From positions 101,724,626 to 101,788,625 of the forward strand of contig NC_081840.1 in the NCBI RefSeq assembly GCF_963259705.1: DNA of 64,000 nucleotides, read 5' to 3'. Source of the stretch: Myotis daubentonii. Taxonomy: Eukaryota; Chordata; Mammalia; Chiroptera; Vespertilionidae. The notes beneath the pieces are model-generated. The model was not told where the DNA came from, searched no databases, and saw nothing but the letters and a program-made list of their open reading frames with translations. Position 1 is the stretch's first letter; every line of letters begins with the position of its first letter. Position numbers and translations under genes: made by a program. Below, piece after piece: positions 10,430 through 20,444 of this stretch.

Positions 10430-10899
10430 TCCTATATAATAATAATAAAAGGTAATATGCACATTGACTGAACGGCAGAATGACCGGTTGCTATGATGTG
10501 CACTGGCCACCTGGGAGCAGACGCTCAATGCAGGAGCTGCTCCCTGGTGGTCAGTGCACTTCCACATGGGGAGTGCCACTCAGCCAGAAGCTGGCTCATG
10601 GCTGGCCAGCGCAGTGGTGGTGCCAGGAGCCTCTCCCACCTCCACTGCAGCACTAAGAATGTCTAACTAACGGTTTAGACCCAATCCCTTGGAGGCCTAA
10701 GCCTTTAGTCAGACATCCCCAAGGGCTCCCTGGCTGCTAGAAGGATGTCTGACTGCAAGCTTAGGCCTGATCCCCTGGGGAGTGGGCCTAAGTCGATAGG
10801 TGGACATCCCCAAGGGGTCCTGGACTATGAATGGGCACAGGATGGGCTGAGGGACCCCCCCCCCCCGAGTGCACAAATTTTTGTGCACCGGGCCTCTAG
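10430..10899 (+). mobile_element. HeliBat-type Helitron, complete ends
   Basis: The left end is A then TCCTATATAATAATAATAAA; the right end is the perfect hairpin 'gtgcacaaatttttgtgcac' (10869-10888), then 'cgggcctctag', then host T. It carries the 'ctccctggtggtcagtgcac' block and a C-run of about 13 at 10854-10866. Length 470 bp. No helicase. Confidence 0.95.
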
Positions 10900-11335
10900 T
10901 CTTACCTATAATTACTATAAAAATTACTTTAAATCTAAATACACTAAATTCTCCAGTCAGAAAACACACTGTAGGTGAATGAAGTGAAAAATCACATCCA
11001 ACAATATATTGCTACAAGAGACCCATTTTAGCTTTAAGGACACTAATAGGCTCAATATAAAGCGATGGAAAAATATATTCTAAGCAAATTAAAACTGTAA
11101 GAGAGTAGGAGTGACTATACTTATATCATATAAAATAGGCTTTAAATCAAAATTGGTCCAAAGAGGCAAAGGATATCACCAGATAAAGGGTAAATTCAAA
11201 AAGAGGATATAAAATTGGAGCATCTAAATATTTAAAACAAATATTAAGAGAACCAAACAGAGAAATACATAGCAACATAATAATAGTATAGGAAGTAAAT
11301 ACCCCACTTCCATCATTAGATAGAATATCCATACA
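10900..11335 (+). mobile_element. Old L1 ORF2 (endonuclease region), segment 1
   Basis: Stop-ridden translation follows the L1 ORF2 N-terminal endonuclease order ('...yyykresh...rwkniFxan' region). It is interrupted by a Helitron at 11336 and continues at 11722, so the segments are one element. Confidence 0.65.
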
Positions 11336-11721
11336 TCTATATATGTAAAAGCCTAAACGACATTACAACTGAATGACTAGAATGACCGGTTGACCCGTTG
11401 CTATGATGTGCACTGACCACAAGGGGGAAGATGCTCAACGCAAGAGCTGCCTTCTGGTGGTCCCTGTGCTCCCACAGCCAACCTCTCATGGCCCCTCCTC
11501 CTGGTTGGCCAACCTCCCGTGGCCCCTCCCCCTGGTGGGCCAGCCGGCCCCCCCATCAGCCCTGATTGGAGGGCTGGTTGGCCAACTCCCACAGTCCCTC
11601 CCCCCAGCTAGCCAACCTCCCAGAGTCCCTCCCTCCATCCAGCCAGCCCCCTGATAGGCCTTTATTGCCAGCCAGGCCAAAGGACCTTACCCATGCACAA
11701 ATTTGTGCACTAGGCCTCTAG
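11336..11721 (+). mobile_element. HeliBat-type Helitron, complete ends
   Basis: Left end A then TCTATATATGTAAAAGCCTA; right end hairpin 'gtgcacaaatttgtgcac'-like ('atgcacaaatttgtgcac') and 'taggcctctag' then T. Length 386 bp. It has three units of about 50 bp around 'cccctcccc(c)tgg.(t/g)ggcca'. Inserted in old L1 ORF2. Confidence 0.92.
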
Positions 11722-11914
11722 TAAAATTAATAAGAATACAGTAGACCTGAATAACACCATTGAGCAAATGTACCTGATGGACATATACAGAATATTCCAT
11801 CCAATAATACTACAATGCACATTCTTCTCAAGCATACATAAGACATTCTCAGGATAGCTCCTATGGTGGGTTACAAAGGCAGCCTTAGCGACTTTAATAT
11901 TGAAATCATATTAA
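11722..11914 (+). mobile_element. Old L1 ORF2, segment 2
   Basis: Continues the endonuclease region after the Helitron and ends at the TTAA (11911-11914) used by the piggyBac MITE. Confidence 0.65.
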
Positions 11915-12156
11915 CACATTGTATGCGGGAAATGTATTTATACGTTTTCCATATTTATATGTTCTACCAGTGTAGTAGAGCGCGGGACACGTATTAATAT
12001 GTTTTTTATAAACTAGCTGTAGAATGCGGGTAACGTATAAATACGTAAACTAAAGTTATCATAATTTTACTGAACGTTGCCATTTGAGCAAAAAATTAGC
12101 AAAAATGGCCCAGGCCACCTGTTAGCATGTGATAAAAACTACCCGCAAACAATGTG
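11915..12156. mobile_element. piggyBac MITE
   Basis: Flanked on both sides by TTAA (11911-11914 and 12157-12160), the piggyBac target. The ends are inverted: 'cacattgtatgcggg' on the left against the reverse complement 'cacattgtttgcggg' on the right. The element is 242 bp with no coding capacity, so it needs a transposase from elsewhere. Inside are repeated 'GCGGG(a/t)(a/c)A(c/t)GTAT..ATACGT'-like blocks. It sits precisely in old L1 ORF2, which resumes after it. Confidence 0.93.
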
Positions 12157-12375
12157 TTAAGTATCTTTAATAACTGGAATGATATGAAACTTGAAATCAA
12201 TAACAGGAAGAAAATGAAAAAATTCAAATACATGGAAATTAACCAAAACACTTATGACCAACCAGTATGTCAAAGAGCACATCAAAATTAAAATCGGATC
12301 TTGAGATAAGTGAAAAATGAAAAGCAACATAGCACTTCTAAATGGGAAATTTAAATAAAAAAATGCATAGATTAA
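12157..12375 (+). mobile_element. Old L1 ORF2, segment 3
   Basis: Resumes after the piggyBac MITE with 'ttaataactggaatgatatg'-type L1 ORF2 sequence. Decayed. Confidence 0.6.
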
Positions 12376-13770
12376 ATGAAAGACTGGTCAAGATGGTGAA
12401 TTAAGTAAATGCTGTGCTTGCAGCCTCTCAAGACCATATTAAATTACAATTAAATTATACAACAACCACCTTTGAGAATCACCTAAACTCCTATAACTAA
12501 GAATATAAAGAACAATCCACTTCAAAAGTGGTAGGATGTTTGGAGGTGTGAAACAGGTAGGTACATACCCACAATAGCAGTTTAGAATCAGGAGGGATAT
12601 CAGGGATAGGAAGTCCCCACTGAGGAGTGAGGAGTTCCATACATATACCAGGCTCCCTAGCCCAGAGCACCAATGCAGGGAAGAGGAGTACCCACAACAT
12701 CTGGCTGTGAAAATCAGTGGGAATTCTGTCCAAGTGAGATAGAGGGCTATTGTAGACTCAGGTTTCTGATTAAAGGGCCTGTACACAGACTTGCTCACTC
12801 ATAAACACTTGTCCTGTGCTCCAGAGAAGGGCAGAAGCTCAATAGTACCAGGGACATATAGAAAGGAACTATTTAGCTTCAGAGCAAGGGTTGGAGGGGA
12901 AGTTTTCTCTGGGACTAAAGTGCAAGCAGGTCCCCATTTCCTTATTGAACCCTTTCTCCACACAGCTGATAGGTGCAAGCGGGTGCCAAATCTGAGTTTC
13001 TATCAACCTAGCTAATACCACTCTCACCCCTTACCCCAATGATTCTCTGAGAACTAATCCCACATAATCCACATGCCTTGTCAGGTGAGCCCATGCTGTG
13101 GACTTTCCTAAAATTTCTCAAAATTTAGAAACACCAAATAAATAGCAGCTGGCCTGGGCATGCCCAATACCTCTTGATATGTTATCCCAAGCCCAGCCCT
13201 AGTGGCACCTGGCCTTGGATCATAGCATAACCATTCCCAGGTTCTCAATGCCAAGCACAGGAAGCTACCAACAGAAGATCACTTTGTAGCTCCTACCAGG
13301 TGGCCCTGAGCTGGACACAGGCAGTGGCTAAACTTAGCTTGCATTACTGCCCTTCCCAAGAGGCTTCAGAACCAACACACCTGTTGTCTGGCTTCAGACC
13401 CACACCAGGGCACCACCAACTTGTGCCACAAATGGCATACTCAAAGTGTGGAATCAGCAGGTACCAGAGTCCTGCAAAAGCAACTCCCAAACCACAGGGT
13501 CAGCACCTCCCCCCCCCAACCGTATGTCTACTGTAGTTACATCAACCCTCACAACCAGTCAACTTGAGGGTAAACTGATGTGGCAAAAGCAAGGCTCTAC
13601 TAATAGGGCACACAAAACCCATGAAAGGGACACCCTGGATAATACAGCTCAGATGAACAGGGAAACTGCACCTCTGGGACCCACAGGACACATACTACAT
13701 AAGGCCACTCTGCCAAGACTGGGAGCATATCAGATCTACCTAATATATAGGAAATAATGCAGGAAGGAAG
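12376..13770 (+). mobile_element. Old L1, 5' UTR
   Basis: Begins near 'agactggtcaagatggtgaa', an L1 5'-end signature, and runs about 1.4 kb of mixed-composition sequence to an ORF1 start region. Frames in it (up to 119 residues) do not resemble proteins. It heads the L1 that hosts the half-L1 and the LTR array. Confidence 0.65.
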
Positions 13771-13774
13771 TCAA

Positions 13775-14034
13775 AATGAGGAGACAAAGAAATATGTTCC
13801 AAATGAAAGAACAGGATAAAATTCCAGAAAAAGACCTAAAGTAAATGGAAGTAAGTAATCTAGACTTAGTGTTCAAAACACTGGTTATAAGGATGCTCAA
13901 TAAACTTAGGTAAAAAATAGATAATCTCAGTGAGAAATTCCACAAAGAGTAGTAAAATAAGGCAGAAAATAAAAGCAAAAAAGAATCAATCAGAAATAAA
14001 GAATAGAATAATTGAAATGAAGAATACATTAGAT
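13775..14034 (+). pseudogene. Old L1 ORF1, N-terminal part, interrupted
   Basis: A frame with stops reads MRRQRNMFQMKEQDKIPEKD and then a leucine-rich coiled-coil-like stretch, in the order expected of L1 ORF1p. It is cut at 14034 by the half-L1 insertion, resumes at 15994, is cut again by the LTR array at 16031, and resumes at 21284. Not functional: internal stops are present at about 13840 and 13950. Confidence 0.75.
14020..14034. repeat. Target-site duplication of the half-L1, left copy
   Basis: 'aagaatacattagat' here is repeated exactly at 15979-15993. Confidence 0.95.
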
Positions 14035-15978
14035 AGGGAGAAACCAAGATGGCGGCATAGGTTAATGCCAGAGATTGCTGCCTCGAACAACCACTTCAGA
14101 GATTTAACTAAAGGACAGAACGAACATCATCCAGAACCACAGGAAGGCTGGCTGAGTGGAAATTCTATAACTAGGAGGAAAGAGAATATCATACCCAGAC
14201 TCAGAGGAGGCGCAGTGCTGAAGTGAAATACTCAGGTGCGGAGTGCGTGCGTGGAGCGGGCTGGAGGCGGAGGGCACGGTTGTTGTTTTCAATCGGGAGG
14301 GAGTTTCAGACACTGAGCTCCAGATCCGGGCGAGTCTCTGGGGACCCAGACTCAAATGGGAGAAGCTGGACTGTCTGGCTTCGGTCAGAACTCGAAGGCA
14401 GCTTTCTCTCCGAGGTTTGCAGTGGTTGCTGGGACTCTGAGAGGCAGAGCCCCTAGGGACGGAACTGAGAGCAGCCATAACTGCTTGCTCTGCCGGCCTT
14501 GTAGATCCCCAGGGACCCACCCCGCCCAAGCCCTGCGCAGAGCCATTTGCCAGATAGCCTCAGGCAAACGCTAGATTAGCACCAGCCTAGAGATCCAGCA
14601 CAGAAGCTCTCCCACTGCAGACACAGCTGACTCTCATAGCCAGTTAGCCTAGAGGTCAAATCACCCCTGGTATTGCCAACAACAATCAAGGCTTAACTAC
14701 AACAAGACTGTGCACAAAGACCACTAGGGGGTGCACCAAGAAAAGATAAAAAAATGTGGAGACAAAGAAACAGGACGCAAATGTCAGAAATGGAAGATAT
14801 AGAGCTCAAAACCACACTTTTAAGGTCTCTCAAGAACTGTCTAGAAGCTGCTGATAAACTTAGTAAGGCCCTCGAAAAGACTGGTGAGACCGCTGATAAA
14901 TGTAGTGAGATCCTCAAGAAATCTAATGAGACCCTCGATGTTGTGATAAAGAACCAACTAGAAATTAAGCATACACTGACTGAAATTAACAATATTATAC
15001 AGACACCCAACAGCAGACCAGAGGAGTGCAAGAATCAAGTCAAAGATTCGAAACGCGAAGAAGCAAAAAACACCCAACCGGAAAAGCAAAATGAAAAAAG
15101 AATCCGAAAATACGAAGATAGTGTAAGGAGCCTCTGGACAACTTCAAGCGTACCAACATCAGAATTATAGGGGTGCCAGAAGATGAGAGAGACCAAGATA
15201 TTGAAAACCTATTTGAAGAAATAATGACAGAAAACTTCCCCCACCTGGTGAAAGAAATAGACTTACAGGTCCAGGAAGCGCAGTGAACCCCAAACAAAAG
15301 GAATCCAAAGAGGACCACACCAAGACACATCATAATTAAAATGCCAAGAGCAAAAGACAAAGAGAGAATCTTAAAAGCAGCAAGAGAAAGAAACCCAGTT
15401 ACCTACAAGGGAATACCCATACGACTGTCAGCTGATTTCTCAACAGAAACTTTGCAGGCCAGAAGGGAATGGCAAGAAATATTCAAAGTGATGAATACCA
15501 AGAACCTACAACCAAGATTACTTTATCCAGCAAAGCTATCATTCAGAACTGAAGGTCAGATAAAGAGCTTCACAGATAAGGAAAAGCTAAAGGAGTTCAT
15601 CACCACCAAACCACTATTATATGAAATGCTGAAAGGTATCTTTAAGAAGAGGAAGAAGAAGAAAAAGGTAAAGATACAAATTATGAACAACAAATATGCA
15701 TCTATCAACAAGTGAATCTAAGAATTAAGTGAATAAATAATCTGGTGATCATAATAGAATCAGGGACATAGAAAGGGAATGGACTGACTATTCTTGGGGG
15801 GGAAAGGGGTGTGGGAGATGCGGAAAGAGACTGGACAAAAATCTTGCACCTATGGATGAGGACAGTGGGTGGGGAGTGAGGGCAGAGGGTGGGGCGGGAA
15901 CTGGGAGGAGTGGAGTTATGGGGGGAAAAAAGAGGTACAAATATAATAATCTGAACAATAAAGATTTAATTAAAAAAA
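14035..15978 (+). mobile_element. Half-L1 (HAL1-type) retrotransposon without ORF2
   Basis: A 1.94-kb unit with an L1-like 5' UTR start ('gaaaccaagatggcggcata'), one ORF1-like frame (14754-15715), a G-rich 3' UTR (15780-15930), the hexamer AATAAA (15957-15962) and an A tail. It is bounded by an exact 15-bp duplication. No ORF2 sequence exists between ORF1 and the tail. HAL1s are known L1 derivatives that kept ORF1 and lost ORF2; they need reverse transcriptase in trans. The layout matches, although the family name is inferred. It inserted into ORF1 of an older L1. Confidence 0.88.
14754..15715 (+). pseudogene. Half-L1 ORF1p, frameshifted
   Basis: ORF1p binds its own RNA and acts as a trimeric chaperone. 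Seen here: a 138-residue first part (14754-15170) beginning MWRQRNRTQ, with a long heptad-like coiled coil (LKNCLEAADKLSKALEKTGE). Then, after an apparent single-base loss near 15135, the next frame carries the RRM-like core (IIGVPEDERDQDIENLFEEI) and the C-terminal domain (LSADFSTETLQARREWQEIF, ending in a lysine-rich tail). One in-frame TGA lies at 15284-15286. The total length, about 320 residues, is close to normal for ORF1p. With one frameshift and one nonsense codon, the copy is recently dead. No ORF2 follows, as expected of a half-L1. Confidence 0.85.
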
Positions 15979-15993
15979 AAGAATACATTAGAT
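15979..15993. repeat. Target-site duplication of the half-L1, right copy
   Basis: Exact repeat of 14020-14034, directly after the A tail. Confidence 0.95.
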
Positions 15994-16024
15994 GGGATCA
16001 ATAGCAGCTAAGATGAAGCAGAAG

Positions 16025-16030
16025 ATCAAG
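16025..16030. repeat. 6-bp target duplication, left flank of LTR array
   Basis: 'atcaag' here and again at 21278-21283 directly bracket the whole LTR array. Six bases is the size typical of class II (beta-like) retroviral integration. Confidence 0.92.
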
Positions 16031-16715
16031 TGCCGGGGTCCGAACCCAGCAGGTCCAGGGGTCCCCAAAGGCGTGGACGGAGTCGGCGAATAAGTAATGA
16101 CACGGAGACAGCGTTCAGTTGATCAGCAGCCTAGCCAGGATCTCCAGCCAAGTTCTGGTCTGGATCTCCAGAGAAGTTCTGCTTAGGATCTCCAGCCAGG
16201 TTCTGTGTCCATATTCTCTTGCTAGATTCTCCAGCCAGGTTCCGTCCAGGCTCTCCAGCCAGGCTCAGTCACCAGGTTCCAGTCAGGCTCTCCTGCCAAT
16301 CTCCGCAGTCAGGTTCAGTCCAGGATCCCCTGCCATGCTCTCTCGCCAGGCTCTGCCTTCAGGCTCCGAGGCCAGTCCCGGTCCAGGATCCTCCGGCATG
16401 CTCTCGCCAGCGAAGTTCTTCTGTCTCTAGAGATCGTTCTGTGTAGGTTCTGTGCCTAGGCTCTGTCTCTCTTGGTCCTGTCTTCCAAGCCCTGTGTCCT
16501 AAGTTCTGTGTCTGAAGTTCTGTCTCTCTGTCTGGTTCTGTGTTCTGAGTTCTGTGTCTTGCTGTCTTGTTGAATCCCTACCTGGGGATTCAACCTTTCT
16601 CGGAGAGGTGACCTTGGTTAAAACACAGTGCCAAGAAGGTGAGCAAACATATTAAGAACAGTATGCCATATATGCCAGGTCCCTTGAAACAGCAAGGATG
16701 GACCGGCTCCCGGCA
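16031..16715 (-). mobile_element. LTR 1 of array (3' LTR in minus reading)
   Basis: 685 bp, starts 'tgccggggtcc' and ends 'ggctcccggca' on the plus strand. It lacks about 190 bp present in the other LTRs, including the TATA-like element and U3 sequence, and has about 50 bp of extra repeat near 16200-16260. It differs more from LTRs 2-4 than they do from each other. Confidence 0.9.
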
Positions 16716-16736
16716 AATTCCCCCTTTTTTATTTTT
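16716..16736 (-). promoter_or_regulatory. Polypurine tract 1
   Basis: On the minus strand an A/G run (AAAAAAGGGGGAATT) lies directly before the LTR terminus. This is the site that primes plus-strand DNA in retroelements. Confidence 0.85.
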
Positions 16737-17276
16737 TAAAAGCAAGCATTAAAAAGAAAAACCTCAAATGCTCTCTTATATCCATTTTAAGAGTAGGATT
16801 GGCGCTTTCCGCTATTACCTGAGTCCTGATCTATCATCCCAGGGAGAGCTTGCCAATCCTGCATTTTCCCGGGGTGGAAAGGCTGCAGTGGGGTTAAGGA
16901 TAAGGCTCCTTGGGCCTACCTTCTCCCATGCCTCTACATTTACCTTTCCGGCACCTTTCCTTCCTCAGAAAAGCATGGACATATTTCTTGTATAAAACGT
17001 TCTGTCTGACTGGGAGTAACCTTAATTCCTCTGCTAGCAAGCATATATGTTAAAAGATCAATACGGAGTCTTTTTTCTTTAGACTCAGTATGGCACATCT
17101 TCTTAATCTAAAGATCAATACAGAGTCTTCTTTCTTTGGACTCAGTATGGCACATCTTCTCAATCTAAGTTCTGTACTATCCACCTTCTTACCCTATTTA
17201 TCCTCTATAGGGGGGTCTGTAGCACCCTGGTGGAGTCCTATCCATCCCGAGTGTGGGGGTTTTCAGGGGGGGGGGG

Positions 17277-17334
17277 CTTACCTAAGGGAATCCTGTTCCA
17301 GGGATTCCCAAAGGTATGGACAGAGTCGGCGAAG
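17277..17334 (-). repeat. Degenerate second leader/LTR-edge copy
   Basis: 'ggattcccaaaggtatggac' and 'agagtcggcgaag' repeat the LTR edge ('gttccccaaaggtgtagacg' and 'gagtcggcgaag'). Next to them 'cttacctaagggaatcctgt' parallels the true 'cttacctaggggtccctgt', but without the PBS core. It is a relic of an earlier LTR-leader junction inside the internal segment, repeated in all three units. Confidence 0.75.
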
Positions 17335-17397
17335 ACTATCCACCCTCTTCCTACGGTGGAGTCCTATCCGTCCCGAGTGCGGGGCGCTTACCTAGGG

Positions 17398-17415
17398 GTC
17401 CCTGTTCGGGCGCCA
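17398..17415 (-). promoter_or_regulatory. tRNA-Lys3-type primer binding site 1
   Basis: The reverse complement reads TGGCGCCCGAACAGGGAC, the complement of the tRNA-Lys3 3' end as I know it. It sits two bases from LTR2, in minus orientation. Confidence 0.92.
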
Positions 17416-17417
17416 GA

Positions 17418-18228
17418 TGCTGGGGTCCTGCCCCAGCGGGTCCAGGGGTTCCCCAAAGGTGTAGACGGAGTCGGCGAAGAAGGAAGGACACAGAGACAGT
17501 GTTCAGTTGATCAGCAGCCTAGCCAGGATCTCCAGCCAAGTTCTGGTTTCGATCTCCAGAGAGGTTCTGCTTAGGATCTCCAGCCAGGTTCTGTACAGGT
17601 TCTCCAGCCAGGTTCAGTCACCAGGTTCTAGTCAGGCTCTCCTGCCAATCTCCGCAGTCAGGTTCAGTCCAGGATCCCCTGCCATGCTCTCTTGCCAGGC
17701 TCCGCCTCGAGGCTCCGAGGCCAGTCCCGGTCCAGGATCCTCCGGCATGTTCTCTCCAGCGAAGTTCTTCTGTCTCTAGAGAACGTTCTGTGTAGGTTCT
17801 GTGCCTAGGCTCTGTCTCTCTTGGTCCTGTCTTCCAAGCCCTGTGTCCTAAGTTCTGTGTCTTTCTGTCTTCTGAATTCTGTCTGTTGTTGTCTTGTTGC
17901 ATCTGTATTTATACCAGTTGATTCCAATCCTATCAATCTCTATTCCAAAGGTTAGGGCGTTTCTTATCTCCATTCCAGGGAGAAAAGATTATGTAGTTTA
18001 AGCATGATTGTTCGTAGTTAAAGTGATTAATTACCCGCCTGGCACTTAGTTGAGAGGTTTTATTCCCTCCCTAACTTCAGGGGAAAATCCCTACCTGGGG
18101 AAACAACCTTTCTCGGAGAGGTGACCTTGGTTAAAACACAGCGCCAAGAAGGTGAGCAAACATATTAAGAACAGTATGCCATATATGCCAGGTCCCTTGA
18201 AACAGCAAGGATGGACCGGCTCCCGGCA
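17418..18228 (-). mobile_element. LTR 2 of array
   Basis: 811 bp, plus-strand ends 'tgctggggtcc' and 'ctcccggca'. A TATAAATA-like box lies at 17906-17913 (minus). The R/U5 side consists of degenerate units of about 24 bp around 'tctccagccaggttctg'. In the far U3 end it carries 'ggggaaacaacc' and 'cagcgcc'. Confidence 0.92.
17906..17913 (-). promoter_or_regulatory. TATA-like box in LTR 2
   Basis: The minus strand reads TATAAATA, in the middle of the LTR where a U3 promoter is expected. The same box is at 19419-19426, 20955-20962 and 55149-55156, and is absent from LTR 1. Confidence 0.65.
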
Positions 18229-18930
18229 AATTCCCCCTTTTTTATTTTTTAAAAGCAAGCATTAAAAAGAAAAACCTCAAATGCTCTCTTATATCCATTT
18301 TAAGAGTAGGATTGGCGCTTTCCGCTATTACCTGAGTCCTGATCTATCATCCCAGGGAGAGCTTGCCAATCCTGCATTTTCCCGGGGTGGAAAGGCTGCA
18401 GTGGGGTTAAGGATAAGGCTCCTTGGGCCTACCTTCTCCCATGCCTCTACATTTACCTTTCCGGCACCTTTCCTTCCTCAGAAAAGCATGGACATATTTC
18501 TTGTATAAAACGTTCTGTCTGACTGGGAGTAACCTTAATTCCTCTGCTAGCAAGCATATATGTTAAAAGATCAATACGGAGTCTTTTTTCTTTAGACTCA
18601 GTATGGCACATCTTCTTAATCTAAAGATCAATACAGAGTCTTCTTTCTTTGGACTCAGTATGGCACATCTTCTCAATCTAAGTTCTGTACTATCCACCTT
18701 CTTACCCTATTTATCCTCTATAGGGGGGTCTGTAGCACCCTGGTGGAGTCCTATCCATCCCGAGTGTGGGGGTTTTCAGGGGGGGGGGGCTTACCTAAGG
18801 GAATCCTGTTCCAGGGATTCCCAAAGGTATGGACAGAGTCGGCGAAGACTATCCACCCTCTTCCTACGGTGGAGTCCTATCCGTCCCGAGTGTGGGGCGC
18901 TTACCTAGGGGTCCCTGTTCGGGCGCCAGA
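18229..18930 (-). mobile_element. Internal segment 2 (non-coding)
   Basis: 702 bp, essentially identical to segment 1. One visible difference is 'gagtgtgggg' for 'gagtgcgggg' near 18890. PPT at 18229-18249 and PBS at the other end. Confidence 0.88.
18911..18928 (-). promoter_or_regulatory. tRNA-Lys3-type primer binding site 2
   Basis: Same 18 bases as site 1, two bases from LTR 3. Confidence 0.92.
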
Positions 18931-19741
18931 TGCTGGGGTCCTGCCCCAGCGGGTCCAGGGGTTCCCCAAAGGTGTAGACGGAGTCGGCGAAGAAGGAAGG
19001 ACACAGAGACAGTGTTCAGTTGATCAGCAGCCTAGCCAGGATCTCCAGCCAAGTTCTGGTTTCGATCTCCAGAGAGGTTCTGCTTAGGATCTCCAGCCAG
19101 GTTCTGTACAGGTTCTCCAGCCAGGTTCAGTCACCAGGTTCTAGTCAGGCTCTCCTGCCAATCTCCGCAGTCAGGTTCAGTCCAGGATCCCCTGCCATGC
19201 TCTCTTGCCAGGCTCCGCCTCGAGGCTCCGAGGCCAGTCCCGGTCCAGGATCCTCCGGCATGTTCTCTCCAGCGAAGTTCTTCTGTCTCTAGAGAACGTT
19301 CTGTGTAGGTTCTGTGCCTAGGCTCTGTCTCTCTTGGTCCTGTCTTCCAAGCCCTGTGTCCTAAGTTCTGTGTCTTTCTGTCTTCTGAATTCTGTCTGTT
19401 GTTGTCTTGTTGCATCTGTATTTATACCAGTTGATTCCAATCCTATCAATCTCTATTCCAAAGGTTAGGGCGTTTCTTATCTCCATTCCAGGGAGAAAAG
19501 ATTATGTAGTTTAAGCATGATTGTTCGTAGTTAAAGTGATTAATTACCCGCCTGGCACTTAGTTGAGAGGTTTTATTCCCTCCCTAACTTCAGGGGAAAA
19601 TCCCTACCTGGGGATTCAACCTTTCTCGGAGAGGTGACCTTGGTTAAAACACAGTGCCAAGAAGGTGAGCAAACATATTAAGAACAGTATGCCATATATG
19701 CCAGGTCCCTTGAAACAGCAAGGATGGACCGGCTCCCGGCA
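18931..19741 (-). mobile_element. LTR 3 of array
   Basis: 811 bp, nearly identical to LTR 2, but its far U3 end carries 'ggggattcaacc' and 'cagtgcc', as LTR 1 does. TATA-like box at 19419-19426 (minus). Confidence 0.92.
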
Positions 19742-20444
19742 AATTCCCCCTTTTTTATTTTTTAAAAGCAAGCATTAAAAAGAAAAACCTCAAATGCTCT
19801 CTTATATCCATTTTAAGAGTAGGATTGGCGCTTTCCGCTATTACCTGAGTCCTGATCTATCATCCCAGGGAGAGCTTGCCAATCCTGCATTTTCCCGGGG
19901 TGGAAAGGCTGCAGTGGGGTTAAGGATAAGGCTCCTTGGGCCTACCTTCTCCCATGCCTCTACATTTACCTTTCCGGCACCTTTCCTTCCTCAGAAAAGC
20001 ATGGACATATTTCTTGTATAAAACGTTCTGTCTGACTGGGAGTAACCTTAATTCCTCTGCTAGCAAGCATATATGTTAAAAGATCAATACGGAGTCTTTT
20101 TTCTTTAGACTCAGTATGGCACATCTTCTTAATCTAAAGATCAATACAGAGTCTTCTTTCTTTGGACTCAGTATGGCACATCTTCTCAATCTAAGTTCTG
20201 TACTATCCACCTTCTTACCCTATTTATCCTCTATAGGGGGGTCTGTAGCACCCTGGTGGAGTCCTATCCATCCCGAGTGTGGGGGTTTTCAGGGGGGGGG
20301 GGGCTTACCTAAGGGAATCCTGTTCCAGGGATTCCCAAAGGTATGGACAGAGTCGGCGAAGACTATCCACCCTCTTCCTACGGTGGAGTCCTATCCGTCC
20401 CGAGTGCGGGGCGCTTACCTAGGGGTCCCTGTTCGGGCGCCAGA
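19742..20444 (-). mobile_element. Internal segment 3 (non-coding)
   Basis: 703 bp. It has one extra G in the G-run near 20292-20303 relative to the other two, which joins two chance frames. PPT at 19742-19762. Confidence 0.88.
20425..20442 (-). promoter_or_regulatory. tRNA-Lys3-type primer binding site 3
   Basis: Same 18 bases, two bases from LTR 4. As LTR 4 is the 5' LTR in minus reading, this is the site a transcript from the outer promoter would use. Confidence 0.92.

Larger units (their letters stand above)
16716..17417 (-). mobile_element. Internal segment 1 (non-coding)
   Basis: 702 bp between LTR1 and LTR2. In minus reading: two bases, PBS, a leader with an AGGTAAG splice-donor-like site, a second degenerate copy of the leader (17216-17334), about 450 bp without coding frames, then the polypurine tract. 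A 55-bp block ('aagatcaatac.gagtctt', 'actcagtatggcacatcttc') is duplicated at 17058-17165. No retroviral protein similarity. Confidence 0.88.
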
